The notes under the pieces are model-generated. The model made no database searches, was not told the origin of the DNA, and saw only the letters and a program-made list of their open reading frames with translations. A stretch of DNA of 14,347 nucleotides from an uncultured Clostridia bacterium (lineage in GTDB: Bacteria; Bacillota; Clostridia; Christensenellales; Aristaeellaceae), in NCBI GenBank assembly GCA_946626395.1, contig CAMOUF010000290.1:1-14347 (forward strand), given 5' to 3'. Each line of letters begins with the position of its first letter. The first letter of the stretch is position 1. Positions 6,711-14,347 of the stretch are shown here, piece after piece. The position numbers and the translations under genes are program-made.

Positions 6711-7874
6711 TTACTTCCAGTTTTCCATGAGCCGCATAAAGCCTTCCAGCAGGCCGGGAAGCCGAACGTCCTGGGCAGCCACCACTGGCAATTCGGCAAT
6801 CGGCTGTCCGGACAGCAGCACCACAGCGGTGCCCAGCGGATCGCCTGCCTTTACCGGCGCAGGAACGGATTCCGGCAGCCTTGTTTCCACTGTCAGATTT
6901 TTCTGCTGCCCGCTGCGCAGCAGCAGGGAAAGCCCTGACCCCAAGGCTCCGTCCACTGCGTCCCGTGCCCCCATGGTCACTTTGACCTGTTTACCTGTCA
7001 AATCGCCCTTGCTTCCCACGGGAACCAAAGCGTAATTGGCAAAGCCATAATCCATCATGGCCCGGGCCTCGTCAAAGCGGGTCTGGCTCTGGGGCACGCC
7101 CAGCACCACCGCAATCAGCCGGATGCCGTTTCGCTGGGCGGTGGCGCTCAGGCAGTATTTCGCTTCATTGGTGGAGCCTGTTTTCAGGCCGTCGCAATCC
7201 TGATAGAACCTTACCAGGCGATTGGTGTTGGTCAGATCCGTGACCCGGCCGGAGGGATGGGTCAAATGATCCAGCCAGGTGGAAGAAAACGTGAAATAAA
7301 CAGGGTGCTTCGTGATTTCACGGGAAATGGCTGCCACATCCCGGGCGCAGGTGTATTGCCCCTCTGCGGGAAGACCGGTACAGTTGATATAATGTGTATT
7401 GATCAAATCCATTTCCTTCGCCCGTTCGTTCATGAAGGAAGCGAAGCTCTCCTCTGTTCCAGCGATGTATTCCGCCAGCGCAACGGCGGCATCGTTGGCG
7501 CTGGCAATGATCGTGGCTTTCAGCAAGTCCTTCAGCGGATACGCGCTGTGGGCGTCTAAAAAAGCTTGGGACCCCGTCTGCGAGGCGGCGGCGGGCGATA
7601 TGATCACTTTGTCCTCCAGGGAAATGCCGCCCTCGTCCAGCTTTTCCAGCACGATCAGCAGCGTCATCAGCTTGGTCACCGACGCGGCGGGCCGGGCTTC
7701 ATCCGCATTCTTTTCAAAGATCACAGCCCCCGTCTGCGCCTCCAGCAAAATGGCGGAAGGCGCAGTCAAGGTGATCGGCGTTTCCTCCTCCAAAGGAGCG
7801 GCCAATGCGGATACGGGCAGACAGAAAAGGCTTACGCAGATCAGGTAAGCCGCCAAACGATAAAAACGAGCCAT
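6711..7874 (-). CDS. dacF: D-alanyl-D-alanine carboxypeptidase, DacF type (peptidase S11)
   Basis: A low-molecular-weight penicillin-binding protein of 387 residues that removes the terminal D-Ala from peptidoglycan stem peptides outside the membrane. A signal peptide occupies about residues 1-26 (cleavage near SALAA). The active-site motifs are S65-VT-K68, S125-A-N127 and K231-T-G233. A PBP5-type C-terminal domain follows, ending in a short amphipathic helix (LLEGFMRLMENWK) likely to attach the protein to the membrane. The start at 7874 has GGGAGG with a 7-nt spacer. The name DacF, as opposed to a vegetative paralogue, rests on its position next to sigF and on a sigma-F-like promoter. It converges with sigF (8 bp between stops) and lies 83 bp after addB. 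Confidence 0.9.
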   Translation of the reverse strand: MARFYRLAAYLICVSLFCLPVSALAAPLEEETPITLTAPSAILLEAQTGAVIFEKNADEARPAASVTKLMTLLIVLEKLDEGGISLEDKVIISPAAASQTGSQAFLDAHSAYPLKDLLKATIIASANDAAVALAEYIAGTEESFASFMNERAKEMDLINTHYINCTGLPAEGQYTCARDVAAISREITKHPVYFTFSSTWLDHLTHPSGRVTDLTNTNRLVRFYQDCDGLKTGSTNEAKYCLSATAQRNGIRLIAVVLGVPQSQTRFDEARAMMDYGFANYALVPVGSKGDLTGKQVKVTMGARDAVDGALGSGLSLLLRSGQQKNLTVETRLPESVPAPVKAGDPLGTAVVLLSGQPIAELPVVAAQDVRLPGLLEGFMRLMENWK

Positions 7875-7919
7875 CCTTGATCCTCCCTGTTTTAAAGGTT
7901 ATTTACAGGGATAGGATGG
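7871..7919 (-). promoter_or_regulatory. Hairpin covering the dacF ribosome binding site and start codon
   Basis: On the minus strand, CCATCCT (7919-7913) is complementary to AGGATGG (7877-7871), which contains the dacF ATG. Inside it CCCTGT (7910-7905) is complementary to ACAGGG (7890-7885), which runs into the ribosome binding site. An alternative pairing joins ATCCTATCCCTGT to ACAGGGAGGAT with a 2-nt bulge and buries the whole binding site. Either fold would hinder translation of dacF from a transcript that contains the left arm. Confidence 0.5.
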
Positions 7920-7920
7920 C

Positions 7921-7948
7921 CCGTTTGCCAACGTTTCATCCAAAATAC
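7921..7948 (-). promoter_or_regulatory. Sigma-F-like promoter of dacF
   Basis: On the minus strand, GTATT (7948-7944) resembles the sigma-F -35 GYATA (one mismatch). GGCAAACGG (7929-7921) resembles the -10 GGNNANANTR (one mismatch at T). The spacer is 14 bp, close to the usual spacing. The predicted start site is near 7914. The site overlaps no coding sequence, lying between the addB stop and dacF. Confidence 0.45.
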
Positions 7949-7957
7949 AGCGCTGAA

Positions 7958-10900
7958 TTACTGATGATTGATTTTTTCCAGCAGCTCGTCAAACTTCATT
8001 TCCTGCATGATCCGGGCATTGTCGATGCCCCGGGAAAGGTCCCGGCGGCAGATGGGCGCGTAATCGCACAGATCGCACGCGCCTTTCCTTTTCTGATCAC
8101 AAAGAGGGGACGCAGCGATTTCACCGGCATAAATGCGTTCGGCCCATTGCTTGGCCATTTCCCCCGCAAAGCCGATCAGCTTTTTCATATCCTCCAGGGT
8201 CGCCAGCATGGCGCGCTTGTCAAATTCTTCATTGGCTGTCAGCACCTTGGGCAGGGTCAGAGGCGGCGTGCCCTCGTCCATTTTTTTGAGAATAGCGGCG
8301 TCCTTGATCGCTACGCCTTTCAGGCACAGCACCCGGGCCAGGGCGTCTTCGATCTGTTCGGTTTCCTCAGCGTCCGGAAGCAGCGGATCCGCCACCCGCA
8401 TATAAAACGCGCCTGCCGGCTCCGCGCCCTCCTCCTCGGATAAGGCGGCCTGAAGATACAGCAGCAATTGCAATTGCGCCCCCCAGAAAATCCTGGCAGG
8501 GCTCAGCTTTTCCGACCCGGATTTATAATCCACCACCCGCAGATAAACGCCCTCGTCGCCCGCGTACCGGTCGATACGGTCGATCTTTCCGCGAACAAAT
8601 ACCGTGCTTCCATCTTTGAGCTTGAGCGGAATGGCCGGGATGCCGCCAGGATAGCCGAATTTCACTTCGGCTGCCTCTGGCCTGAACGCGCTTTGCCTTG
8701 CGCCTTTTGTAAATGTCCACGCCACCCTTTGCAGCACCCGGCGATATTTTTCCCCCAGGGCCTTCATGCGGGAGCTTTCCCCCATCACGCCGGAAAGCAG
8801 CTGATCAAACAGCGGCTGTGCCGCTTGATCCACCACCGCGTCGCAGGTTTTCCTGTCGATTTTCGGCCATTGGGGTATGGTGGGCAAGAGACGGGTAAAG
8901 CCCTCCAAGGCGCTGTGATAAAAGTTTCCGGCGTCAATGGGGGTCAGCTTCCATTCCTTCCGGCTCTTTGGGGCCAAGCCCTGCTCCACGAAATGCTTAT
9001 AGGGGCATACGGCGAAGTTTTCCAGCCGGCTGACAGACATGACCCGTTCCATAAACAAAGAATGCGCGATTTCTCTGGGCAGCACAGGCGCGTCTCCCTC
9101 GGGCTCAAAGGCTTCAAGAAACGCTTGGGACTGACGCTTCGTTTCCAGCGCCTGGCTTAAAAAATTCCATGCCTCCAGCCAAGGGCCCTGAAGCGGCCCG
9201 TCCTTGAGCTTCATGCCCAAGGCGTCAAACACCGGGCCGGGAGCTAGAGGCAGTTCTGCCGCGATCTGCTGGCTGATGCTGCCTTCCTCCACCAGGCCGG
9301 GAAAGATAGCGCGGATATGGGCAAGCCTTGGGAAGGGACGCAGCGCCGCGCCGTCCTGGGTAGCCTGAGAGCGGGTCAGATACAGCTTTTTTTCAGGGGC
9401 GGAAAGCGCTTTCCAAACGTCCAGCTGGGCCAGGCTTTCCTGCCCGTCTTCGTCCATGGAAAGGTAGACCTTCAGCTTTTTTTCCACGTCCTCCTTTTCC
9501 TGGTCGGTGAGCAGAACAGGGGATTTGTCAGCCAGCATTCCATCCGTCATATTGGTTAAAAACAAAGCTTTGGGCCTGGCCAGGGGCAAATTGCCGATCA
9601 GGCCGCAAATGACCGCGTCGGCAGCAGGCGGCAGGGACGAAAGTTCGCAGCCCTCCAGCCCCGCTTCCAGCCAGGCAGCCAATTGCCTGGGCGATACCCG
9701 GGTTTCCCCCAGAATGGCGTGGGCCTGGGACAGCATCTGCATGAGCGTTTCCCACAATTGATGAATCTGCATGGCCTCCGAGGGCATGTTCCGGCTGATC
9801 AATTCTTCCTGGATATCCGTCAGTTTTTGGAACACCTGGGTTTCCAGCAAATAATCATATACCGCGCGCAAGGCTTGCTCGGCGTTTTCGGCGTCCTTCA
9901 TTTTTTCCCGCAGGGCATGCAGCGGCTCAATCAGGCAGATCCGGGCGTCCTCCAGCTCGGCGCATTCCTGATTGGTTCCCCGGTCAAAGGGTTTCAGCCA
10001 CAGCTTCCCCCGGATGCCGTATGACAGAATATAGTTTTCCAGCCGCCAGCCGTCCTCCTCTGTGATGGGGGCATAGCCGGATTTGATCATGGCGATCATT
10101 TCATCGGCATTGTAGCCTTCTGCCACTGCCCGCAGGGAGGATAAAAGAAAGCGGGACGCGCCATGGGTAACGGCGGGCATTTTCCGGGCGATATACGCCG
10201 GGATATTGTAGGCTTCCAGCACGTAAGCCAGCACGGAGGAAAAACCAGCGTCCCCCATCACCACTATCATATCGCCCCAGGCCATGCCTTTTTCATGAAG
10301 CAGCACCATTTCCTGGGCGGCAAAATGCGCCTCAAAATACGGGCTGGGCGCGGCATACAGCCGGATATCAACTGGAATCTGCGGATAAGGAACCCCGGGC
10401 GAGCGCATATACTGCATGGACAAATGAACAAGCTCGGGGCTTCTTTCCAGATCAGCCAAAGGAAGCTGCCGGACAGGCTCCAGCGGAACATGGGCGTCCA
10501 GCGCCGCTTTTTCCAGCCGCCCCACGCTTTCCAACACAGGAGAAAACATTTCCTCCGGCCCCATGATCAGCAGCGCTTCCACCTGGGGGCTCAGCTCCGT
10601 CAGCCGAAGAAGCAGCCGAATCAGCTCCCCGGTCAGCACGTCAAAGCCATAGAAGGCCACGCGAGCGCCGCTGATGATGCCGCTTTCGGAGAGCTTTTCC
10701 AGCATGCTTTCCTGCACGTCCTCCCCGTCCACGAACTGCCCAGCCAGCTGTTTGTTATAGCTGGCATACAAGCGGGCAAGATCCTCGATTTTATCCCGAC
10801 TGGCTCCATCCGGAAGGGAAGTGGCATGGTCCATCAGATCCTTGGGCGATACGTCCGCCTGTTTGCACTCAGAAATCAGGCTGCCGATGCGCTGGATAAA

Positions 10901-11227
10901 GCCCTGCTTATCCACGGCGCTTTCATAATATTTCAGTTCTTTTTTGCACAGCAGCAGCGCCCGAGCCAGCGCAAACTGCTTCCCCCGCTGGTCGATGCGC
11001 TCCCGGCCGTCCGACCCGGCCTGGGCGAACACCCGCTCCGTCAGGCGGGAGGGAGAGAGCACCTCCAAATCAAAGAAGCCCGGCAAATGCAGCCCATCCA
11101 TCAATTCCCGTTCGGTTTGCAGGGTATATTGCTCCGGGACGACCACGATCATCCTGCCGCCCTGGGCGGCCATGCCAATCAAATATCGCCGCAGTGCTTC
11201 CTGATTTCCGCCTGTTACCCTCAGCAT
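7958..11227 (-). CDS. addB: AddB subunit of the AddAB helicase-nuclease
   Basis: AddB pairs with AddA to process double-strand ends for RecA, the Gram-positive counterpart of RecBCD. The protein has 1089 residues, close to the usual size. The family hallmark VVPEQYTLQTERELMD is near residue 30. The RecB-type nuclease motif RVVDYKSGSEK carries D900 and K902. Four cysteines for the iron-sulfur cluster are present: C741 in FAVCPYKHF, and C1051, C1054 and C1060 in CDLCDYAPIC. The N-terminus lacks the usual GRxGSGKT nucleotide loop and reads RVTGGNQEALRR instead; an in-frame stop lies only six codons upstream, so a missed start does not explain this. GAGGG lies 7 nt before the start. recG ends 10 bp upstream. 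addA is not in this window, although addA often sits next to addB. Confidence 0.95.
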   Translation of the reverse strand: MLRVTGGNQEALRRYLIGMAAQGGRMIVVVPEQYTLQTERELMDGLHLPGFFDLEVLSPSRLTERVFAQAGSDGRERIDQRGKQFALARALLLCKKELKYYESAVDKQGFIQRIGSLISECKQADVSPKDLMDHATSLPDGASRDKIEDLARLYASYNKQLAGQFVDGEDVQESMLEKLSESGIISGARVAFYGFDVLTGELIRLLLRLTELSPQVEALLIMGPEEMFSPVLESVGRLEKAALDAHVPLEPVRQLPLADLERSPELVHLSMQYMRSPGVPYPQIPVDIRLYAAPSPYFEAHFAAQEMVLLHEKGMAWGDMIVVMGDAGFSSVLAYVLEAYNIPAYIARKMPAVTHGASRFLLSSLRAVAEGYNADEMIAMIKSGYAPITEEDGWRLENYILSYGIRGKLWLKPFDRGTNQECAELEDARICLIEPLHALREKMKDAENAEQALRAVYDYLLETQVFQKLTDIQEELISRNMPSEAMQIHQLWETLMQMLSQAHAILGETRVSPRQLAAWLEAGLEGCELSSLPPAADAVICGLIGNLPLARPKALFLTNMTDGMLADKSPVLLTDQEKEDVEKKLKVYLSMDEDGQESLAQLDVWKALSAPEKKLYLTRSQATQDGAALRPFPRLAHIRAIFPGLVEEGSISQQIAAELPLAPGPVFDALGMKLKDGPLQGPWLEAWNFLSQALETKRQSQAFLEAFEPEGDAPVLPREIAHSLFMERVMSVSRLENFAVCPYKHFVEQGLAPKSRKEWKLTPIDAGNFYHSALEGFTRLLPTIPQWPKIDRKTCDAVVDQAAQPLFDQLLSGVMGESSRMKALGEKYRRVLQRVAWTFTKGARQSAFRPEAAEVKFGYPGGIPAIPLKLKDGSTVFVRGKIDRIDRYAGDEGVYLRVVDYKSGSEKLSPARIFWGAQLQLLLYLQAALSEEEGAEPAGAFYMRVADPLLPDAEETEQIEDALARVLCLKGVAIKDAAILKKMDEGTPPLTLPKVLTANEEFDKRAMLATLEDMKKLIGFAGEMAKQWAERIYAGEIAASPLCDQKRKGACDLCDYAPICRRDLSRGIDNARIMQEMKFDELLEKINHQ

Positions 11228-11237
11228 TTTCTGTCCC

Positions 11238-13250
11238 TCAATTCATCGCAATATCATCCAGCACCCTGGCGAAGGCCGCCTGTGCGGCTTGCTTGAGCTG
11301 CTCCCATTCCTGTTCGTAGCCCGGGGAGCGAATCCATTTTAGGCACAGGCTGGTTTCCTCCAGCATCTGCACATCCGCCCCCAGGGCCATCCCGGGAATG
11401 AGCGTGTCCCCATGCTGCCGGGTGCCCAGAAAATCCCCGGGCCCCCGCAGCTCCAAATCCTTTTGGGCGATTTTAAAGCCGTCGTTGGTTTCACACAGGG
11501 TCTTTAACCGCTCGTTGGGGGCGGCCATCAGGAAGCACCAGCTTTCCTTGGCCCCCCGGCCCACCCGGCCCCGAAGCTGATGCAGCTGGCTTAAGCCGAA
11601 GCGGTCGGCGTTTTCAATGACCATCACCGTGGCAGAGGGCACGTTGACCCCCACCTCGATCACCGTGGTGGAAACGAGGGCATCCAATTCCCCAGCGGAA
11701 AAACGGCGAATGGTTTCCGCCTTTTCCCCCGGGTCCTGGTCGCCGTAGGTGAGCCCCAAACGAAGATCGCTGAAGGGCCCATTACACAGCTCCACATAGG
11801 TTTCCTGAGCGCTCCGGGCGTCGATCTGTTCGCTTTCCTCCACCAGGGGGCAAACGATATAGGTCTGCCGTCCCTGGGCGGCTTCCTTATGAATGAAATC
11901 ATACAGGCCGTCCCGTTTTTCCTCCGGCACCATTCTGGTTTTGACGGGCGTTCGTCCGGGCGGCAATTCATCCACGATAGACAAATCCAAATCTCCGTAC
12001 AGCACCAGCGCCAACGTGCGCGGAATGGGCGTAGCGGACAAAACCAATTCATTGGGTGCGTCTCCCCCAGGCTGGGCTTTTTTGCTGAGCAGCCGCCGCT
12101 GGCGGACGCCGAAACGATGCTGTTCATCCGTCACCACCAGGCCCAACCGGTGATATTCCACCCCTTCTGAAATCAGGGCGTGGGTGCCGATCACCGCCTG
12201 CCATTCCCCAGAGGCAATCTTTTCAAGGGCTTCCCGGCGCTCCTTGGCCTTCATGCCGCCCACCAGCAATCCGCAACGGATGCCCAGTGGCTCTAAGGTT
12301 TTTTGAGCGCTTTCCAAATGCTGCCGGGCCAGGATTTCTGTGGGGGCCATGAGGGCCGCCTGGTATCCCGCCTGGGCTGTCAGCGCCATGGCCCCAAAGG
12401 CCAGCGCCGTTTTCCCGCAGCCCACGTCGCCCTGCACCATCCGGCCCATGGCGTAAGTCTCCTGTAAATCCCCGGCAATCTCATTCAGCACCCTGCTTTG
12501 GGCATTCGTAGGCGGGAAGGGCAAAGAGGCCCAATAAGCACTGCAGGCGTTTTGAGGCACGTCGATCTGAATGCCCTTGGAGCGTTCTCCCCGCACCGAG
12601 GCGGCCGCCGCCTGATACAGCAGCATTCCTTCAAAGGATATGCGGCGCAGGGCAATGGCCAGGTGATCCCGGCTTTCAGGGAAATGCGCCTGGCGCAGTG
12701 CAAAATTGCGCTCGCACAAGTGATACTTGATCCGGAGGATTTCCGGCAGCGTTTCCGGACAGCAGTCCTCCAACTGGGTCAGGCCTTGCCGGATCAAATC
12801 CCGCATGGTCTTTGCCGGGATGCCGGGCAACGCTTTATAGACAGGTAAAATGCCCCTTTCCTTTACGATCACGGGGCTGATCATTCTGATCCTGCCCTGC
12901 TTGTCCCGATCGATCCGGCCATATAAGGTGAGCCTGTCCTCTTTATGGATTTGCGTTTGCAGCCAGGGCTGATTGTACCAAACCACCGACAGCCCGCCCG
13001 TTTCATCGCACAGCCGAAGGGTCACTGAAGACAGTCCCCGGAAATAGCTCAGCCGCGGCGCGTCCTTTGGATACCCTGACACGCAGATTTCTTTTCCGGG
13101 GGCGATTTCGCTCAGCGGTGTTGTGGTGGAGGTATCCTGATAGCGAATGGGCAGGGTCAAAAGCAAATCGGCCAGCGTTTCGATGCCTGCTTTTTGAAGC
13201 GTTTCCAGCCTTGCTTTTCCCAGCCCCTTTAAATCCTGAAGCTGCATCAT
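11238..13250 (-). CDS. recG: ATP-dependent DNA helicase RecG
   Basis: RecG is a superfamily 2 helicase that remodels stalled replication forks and branched recombination intermediates. The 670 residues given here fit the family (B. subtilis 682). The N-terminal wedge/OB region (MQLQDLKGLGKARLETLQKAGI) is followed by the helicase core: GDVGCGKT with K280, the DEQH box beginning at D375, SATPIPRTLAL, and GRVGRG plus LELRGPGDFLGTRQHG near the C-terminus. The frame opens at an ATG at 13289, but that codon lies inside the terminator stem of guaB and has no ribosome binding site. ATG 13250 (MMQLQ, with the adjacent ATG 13247) has a modest GGAAATGAG upstream and matches the family N-terminus. It probably shares a transcript with addB. 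Confidence 0.95.
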   Translation of the reverse strand: MMQLQDLKGLGKARLETLQKAGIETLADLLLTLPIRYQDTSTTTPLSEIAPGKEICVSGYPKDAPRLSYFRGLSSVTLRLCDETGGLSVVWYNQPWLQTQIHKEDRLTLYGRIDRDKQGRIRMISPVIVKERGILPVYKALPGIPAKTMRDLIRQGLTQLEDCCPETLPEILRIKYHLCERNFALRQAHFPESRDHLAIALRRISFEGMLLYQAAAASVRGERSKGIQIDVPQNACSAYWASLPFPPTNAQSRVLNEIAGDLQETYAMGRMVQGDVGCGKTALAFGAMALTAQAGYQAALMAPTEILARQHLESAQKTLEPLGIRCGLLVGGMKAKERREALEKIASGEWQAVIGTHALISEGVEYHRLGLVVTDEQHRFGVRQRRLLSKKAQPGGDAPNELVLSATPIPRTLALVLYGDLDLSIVDELPPGRTPVKTRMVPEEKRDGLYDFIHKEAAQGRQTYIVCPLVEESEQIDARSAQETYVELCNGPFSDLRLGLTYGDQDPGEKAETIRRFSAGELDALVSTTVIEVGVNVPSATVMVIENADRFGLSQLHQLRGRVGRGAKESWCFLMAAPNERLKTLCETNDGFKIAQKDLELRGPGDFLGTRQHGDTLIPGMALGADVQMLEETSLCLKWIRSPGYEQEWEQLKQAAQAAFARVLDDIAMN

Positions 13251-13271
13251 GATCTCATTTCCAATCTGATT

Positions 13272-13337
13272 GATAAAAAAGAACAGCATGAGCCCGTTTC
13301 AGCTGGCACAGGAAAAAACCAGCAGGGCTCATGCTGT
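13272..13337 (-). terminator. Strong hairpin terminator after guaB
   Basis: On the minus strand a perfect 13-bp stem joins ACAGCATGAGCCC (13337-13325) to GGGCTCATGCTGT (13295-13283). Inside it GCTGG (13323-13319) pairs with CCAGC (13306-13302). The stem is followed by TCTTTTTTATC. It lies about 50 bp after the guaB stop and 22-33 bp before the recG start, so it separates guaB from recG-addB. Confidence 0.85.
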
Positions 13338-13340
13338 GGA

Positions 13341-13380
13341 TCAATCGGGCGTTCGCCGGGTCGTCAGCCCTGCCGATTGA
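13341..13380. repeat. Inverted repeat between the guaB stop and its terminator
   Basis: TCAATCGG (13341-13348) and CCGATTGA (13373-13380) are exact reverse complements, and an inner GGGC/GCCC can extend the pairing if 2 nt are bulged. There is no T run beyond it. It stacks directly upstream of the terminator hairpin in the guaB transcript. A role in protecting the 3' end is a guess. Confidence 0.55.
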
Positions 13381-13389
13381 CAGATTTAG

Positions 13390-14347
13390 TTACCGATCCA
13401 TCCGGGAATAGTTGGGCGCTTCCTTGGTGATGTAAATATCATGGGGATGGCTTTCCGTCAGGCCCGCGCCGGTGATGCGGATGAATTCGCCGTCCCGCCT
13501 CAGATCGTCAATGGTGGGGGTGCCGCAGTAGCCCATGGAGGACCTGAGACCGCCCATCAGCTGGAACACTGTTTCACTGAGGGCTCCCTTGTAAGGCACG
13601 CGGCCTTCCACGCCCTCGGGCACCAGCTTCTTGGCGTCTTCCTGGAAATAGCGATCCTTACTGCCGTTTGCCATGGCGGCCAGAGAGCCCATGCCGCGGT
13701 AGGTTTTGAAGGAGCGGCCCTGATAGATTTCCATTTCTCCGGGGGCTTCTTCCGTGCCCGCAAACAGGCTGCCCAGCATGACGGCCTTGGCGCCAGCGGC
13801 GATGGCTTTGGCGATATCGCCGGAATACTTGATGCCGCCGTCGGAAATGACGGGAATATTGTATTTATCTGCTTCTTCGGCGCAATCAGCCACGGCGGTG
13901 ATCTGAGGCACGCCGATGCCCGCCACCACGCGGGTGGTGCAGATGGAGCCGGGGCCGATGCCCACCTTCACACAGTCCACGCCCGCGGCAATCAGATCAT
14001 GGGTGGCGGAGGCGGTGGCCACGTTGCCGGCAAAGAGCTGAATATCGGGATACTTGACGCGAATCTTTTCAATGGTTTTCAGCACGCCCATGCTGTGGCC
14101 GTGGGCGGTGTCAATGGAAATCACGTCCACCTTGGCTTCCACCAGCGCGGCGATGCGCTCCATCACATCATGGCTGACGCCTACAGCGGCGGCACACAGC
14201 AGGCGGCCGTTTTCGTCCTTGGCACTGTTGGGATACTTGGTGGCTTTTTCGATATCCTTAATGGTGATCAGGCCCCGCAGGTTGCCTTCCGCGTCCACCA
14301 GGGGCAGCTTTTCGATGCGGTGCTCCGCCAGGATGGCTTCGGCGTTA
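13390..14347 (-). CDS. guaB: IMP dehydrogenase (5' end outside window)
   Basis: This enzyme oxidises IMP to XMP with NAD, the first committed step of GTP synthesis. 318 residues are visible; the gene runs off the right edge, so the N-terminus and most of the CBS-domain pair are missing. Visible parts are the end of the CBS region (EHRIEKLPLVDAEGNLRG), VISIDTAHGHS, the IMP loop GIGPGSICTTR with the catalytic cysteine codon at 13939-13941, SDGGIKYSGDIAKA, AVMLGSLFAGTEEAPGE, YRGMGSL, and the flap segment with the Arg-Tyr dyad in KDRYFQED followed by EGVEGRVPYKG. The GTG at 14298 is an internal valine, not a start. Termination is by the hairpin at 13272-13337. The upstream gene and promoter are not visible. 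Confidence 0.97.
   Translation of the reverse strand, partial: NAEAILAEHRIEKLPLVDAEGNLRGLITIKDIEKATKYPNSAKDENGRLLCAAAVGVSHDVMERIAALVEAKVDVISIDTAHGHSMGVLKTIEKIRVKYPDIQLFAGNVATASATHDLIAAGVDCVKVGIGPGSICTTRVVAGIGVPQITAVADCAEEADKYNIPVISDGGIKYSGDIAKAIAAGAKAVMLGSLFAGTEEAPGEMEIYQGRSFKTYRGMGSLAAMANGSKDRYFQEDAKKLVPEGVEGRVPYKGALSETVFQLMGGLRSSMGYCGTPTIDDLRRDGEFIRITGAGLTESHPHDIYITKEAPNYSRMDR

Noticed and set aside
10163..11296. A 377-codon open frame on the plus strand
   Set aside because: It is antisense to addB, rich in His/Gln/Arg as antisense shadows are, and has no family motif.
13251..13289. A start codon for RecG at 13289
   Set aside because: The codon lies in the stem of the guaB terminator, has no ribosome binding site and adds 13 residues not seen in the family.
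13272..13392. T-box or riboswitch upstream of recG
   Set aside because: No T-box core sequence or known aptamer is seen; the hairpin with T tract right after guaB is explained by termination.

Overview
The window looks like chromosomal DNA from an endospore-forming, moderately GC-rich member of the Clostridia. The evidence is a complete spoIIAA-spoIIAB-sigF sporulation operon, a clostridial-type AddAB nuclease subunit, and formate-tetrahydrofolate ligase. I cannot place the genus from this sequence; an uncultured gut-type Clostridia lineage is my guess. Nearly every base is accounted for by housekeeping or sporulation genes. I see no phage, insertion sequence, CRISPR array, tRNA or rRNA.

Layout. 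Positions 1-143 hold two identical 40-bp hairpin-forming repeats separated by a structured 63-bp linker. They sit just after the stop codon of a two-gene ABC sugar-permease operon (1072-2007, then 142-1056, minus strand) of the LplB/LplC (YteP/YtcP) type. A non-coding stretch of about 440 bp (2008-2449) holds the operon leader and, at its far end, the terminator of the next unit. That unit is fhs (formate-tetrahydrofolate ligase) followed by a membrane-inserted M28-type metallopeptidase gene, also on the minus strand.

At 5102-5303 fhs and the spoIIA operon diverge. The gap carries a vegetative-type promoter for fhs, a palindrome, a perfect Spo0A box and a sigma-H-like promoter for spoIIA. The spoIIA genes (plus strand, 5304-6702) are tightly coupled: anti-anti-sigma SpoIIAA, anti-sigma kinase SpoIIAB and forespore sigma factor SigF.

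The rest is on the minus strand. guaB (IMP dehydrogenase, truncated by the right edge) ends in a strong hairpin terminator. It is followed by recG, addB and a DacF-type D,D-carboxypeptidase gene that converges on sigF with only 8 bp between the stop codons. In Bacillus subtilis dacF lies upstream of spoIIAA in the same direction; here it lies downstream and inverted. It has its own sigma-F-like promoter and a hairpin that covers its ribosome binding site and start codon.

Working together: Spo0A~P and sigma-H would switch on spoIIA, SpoIIAA/SpoIIAB would gate SigF, and SigF could then fire the neighbouring dacF promoter for spore peptidoglycan trimming. RecG and AddB are recombination and repair enzymes. 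I did not find a wholly new multi-gene system. The most interesting points are regulatory (the dacF hairpin/promoter arrangement and the duplicated hairpin at the left edge) and protein-level oddities in AddB, SigF and the M28 peptidase.
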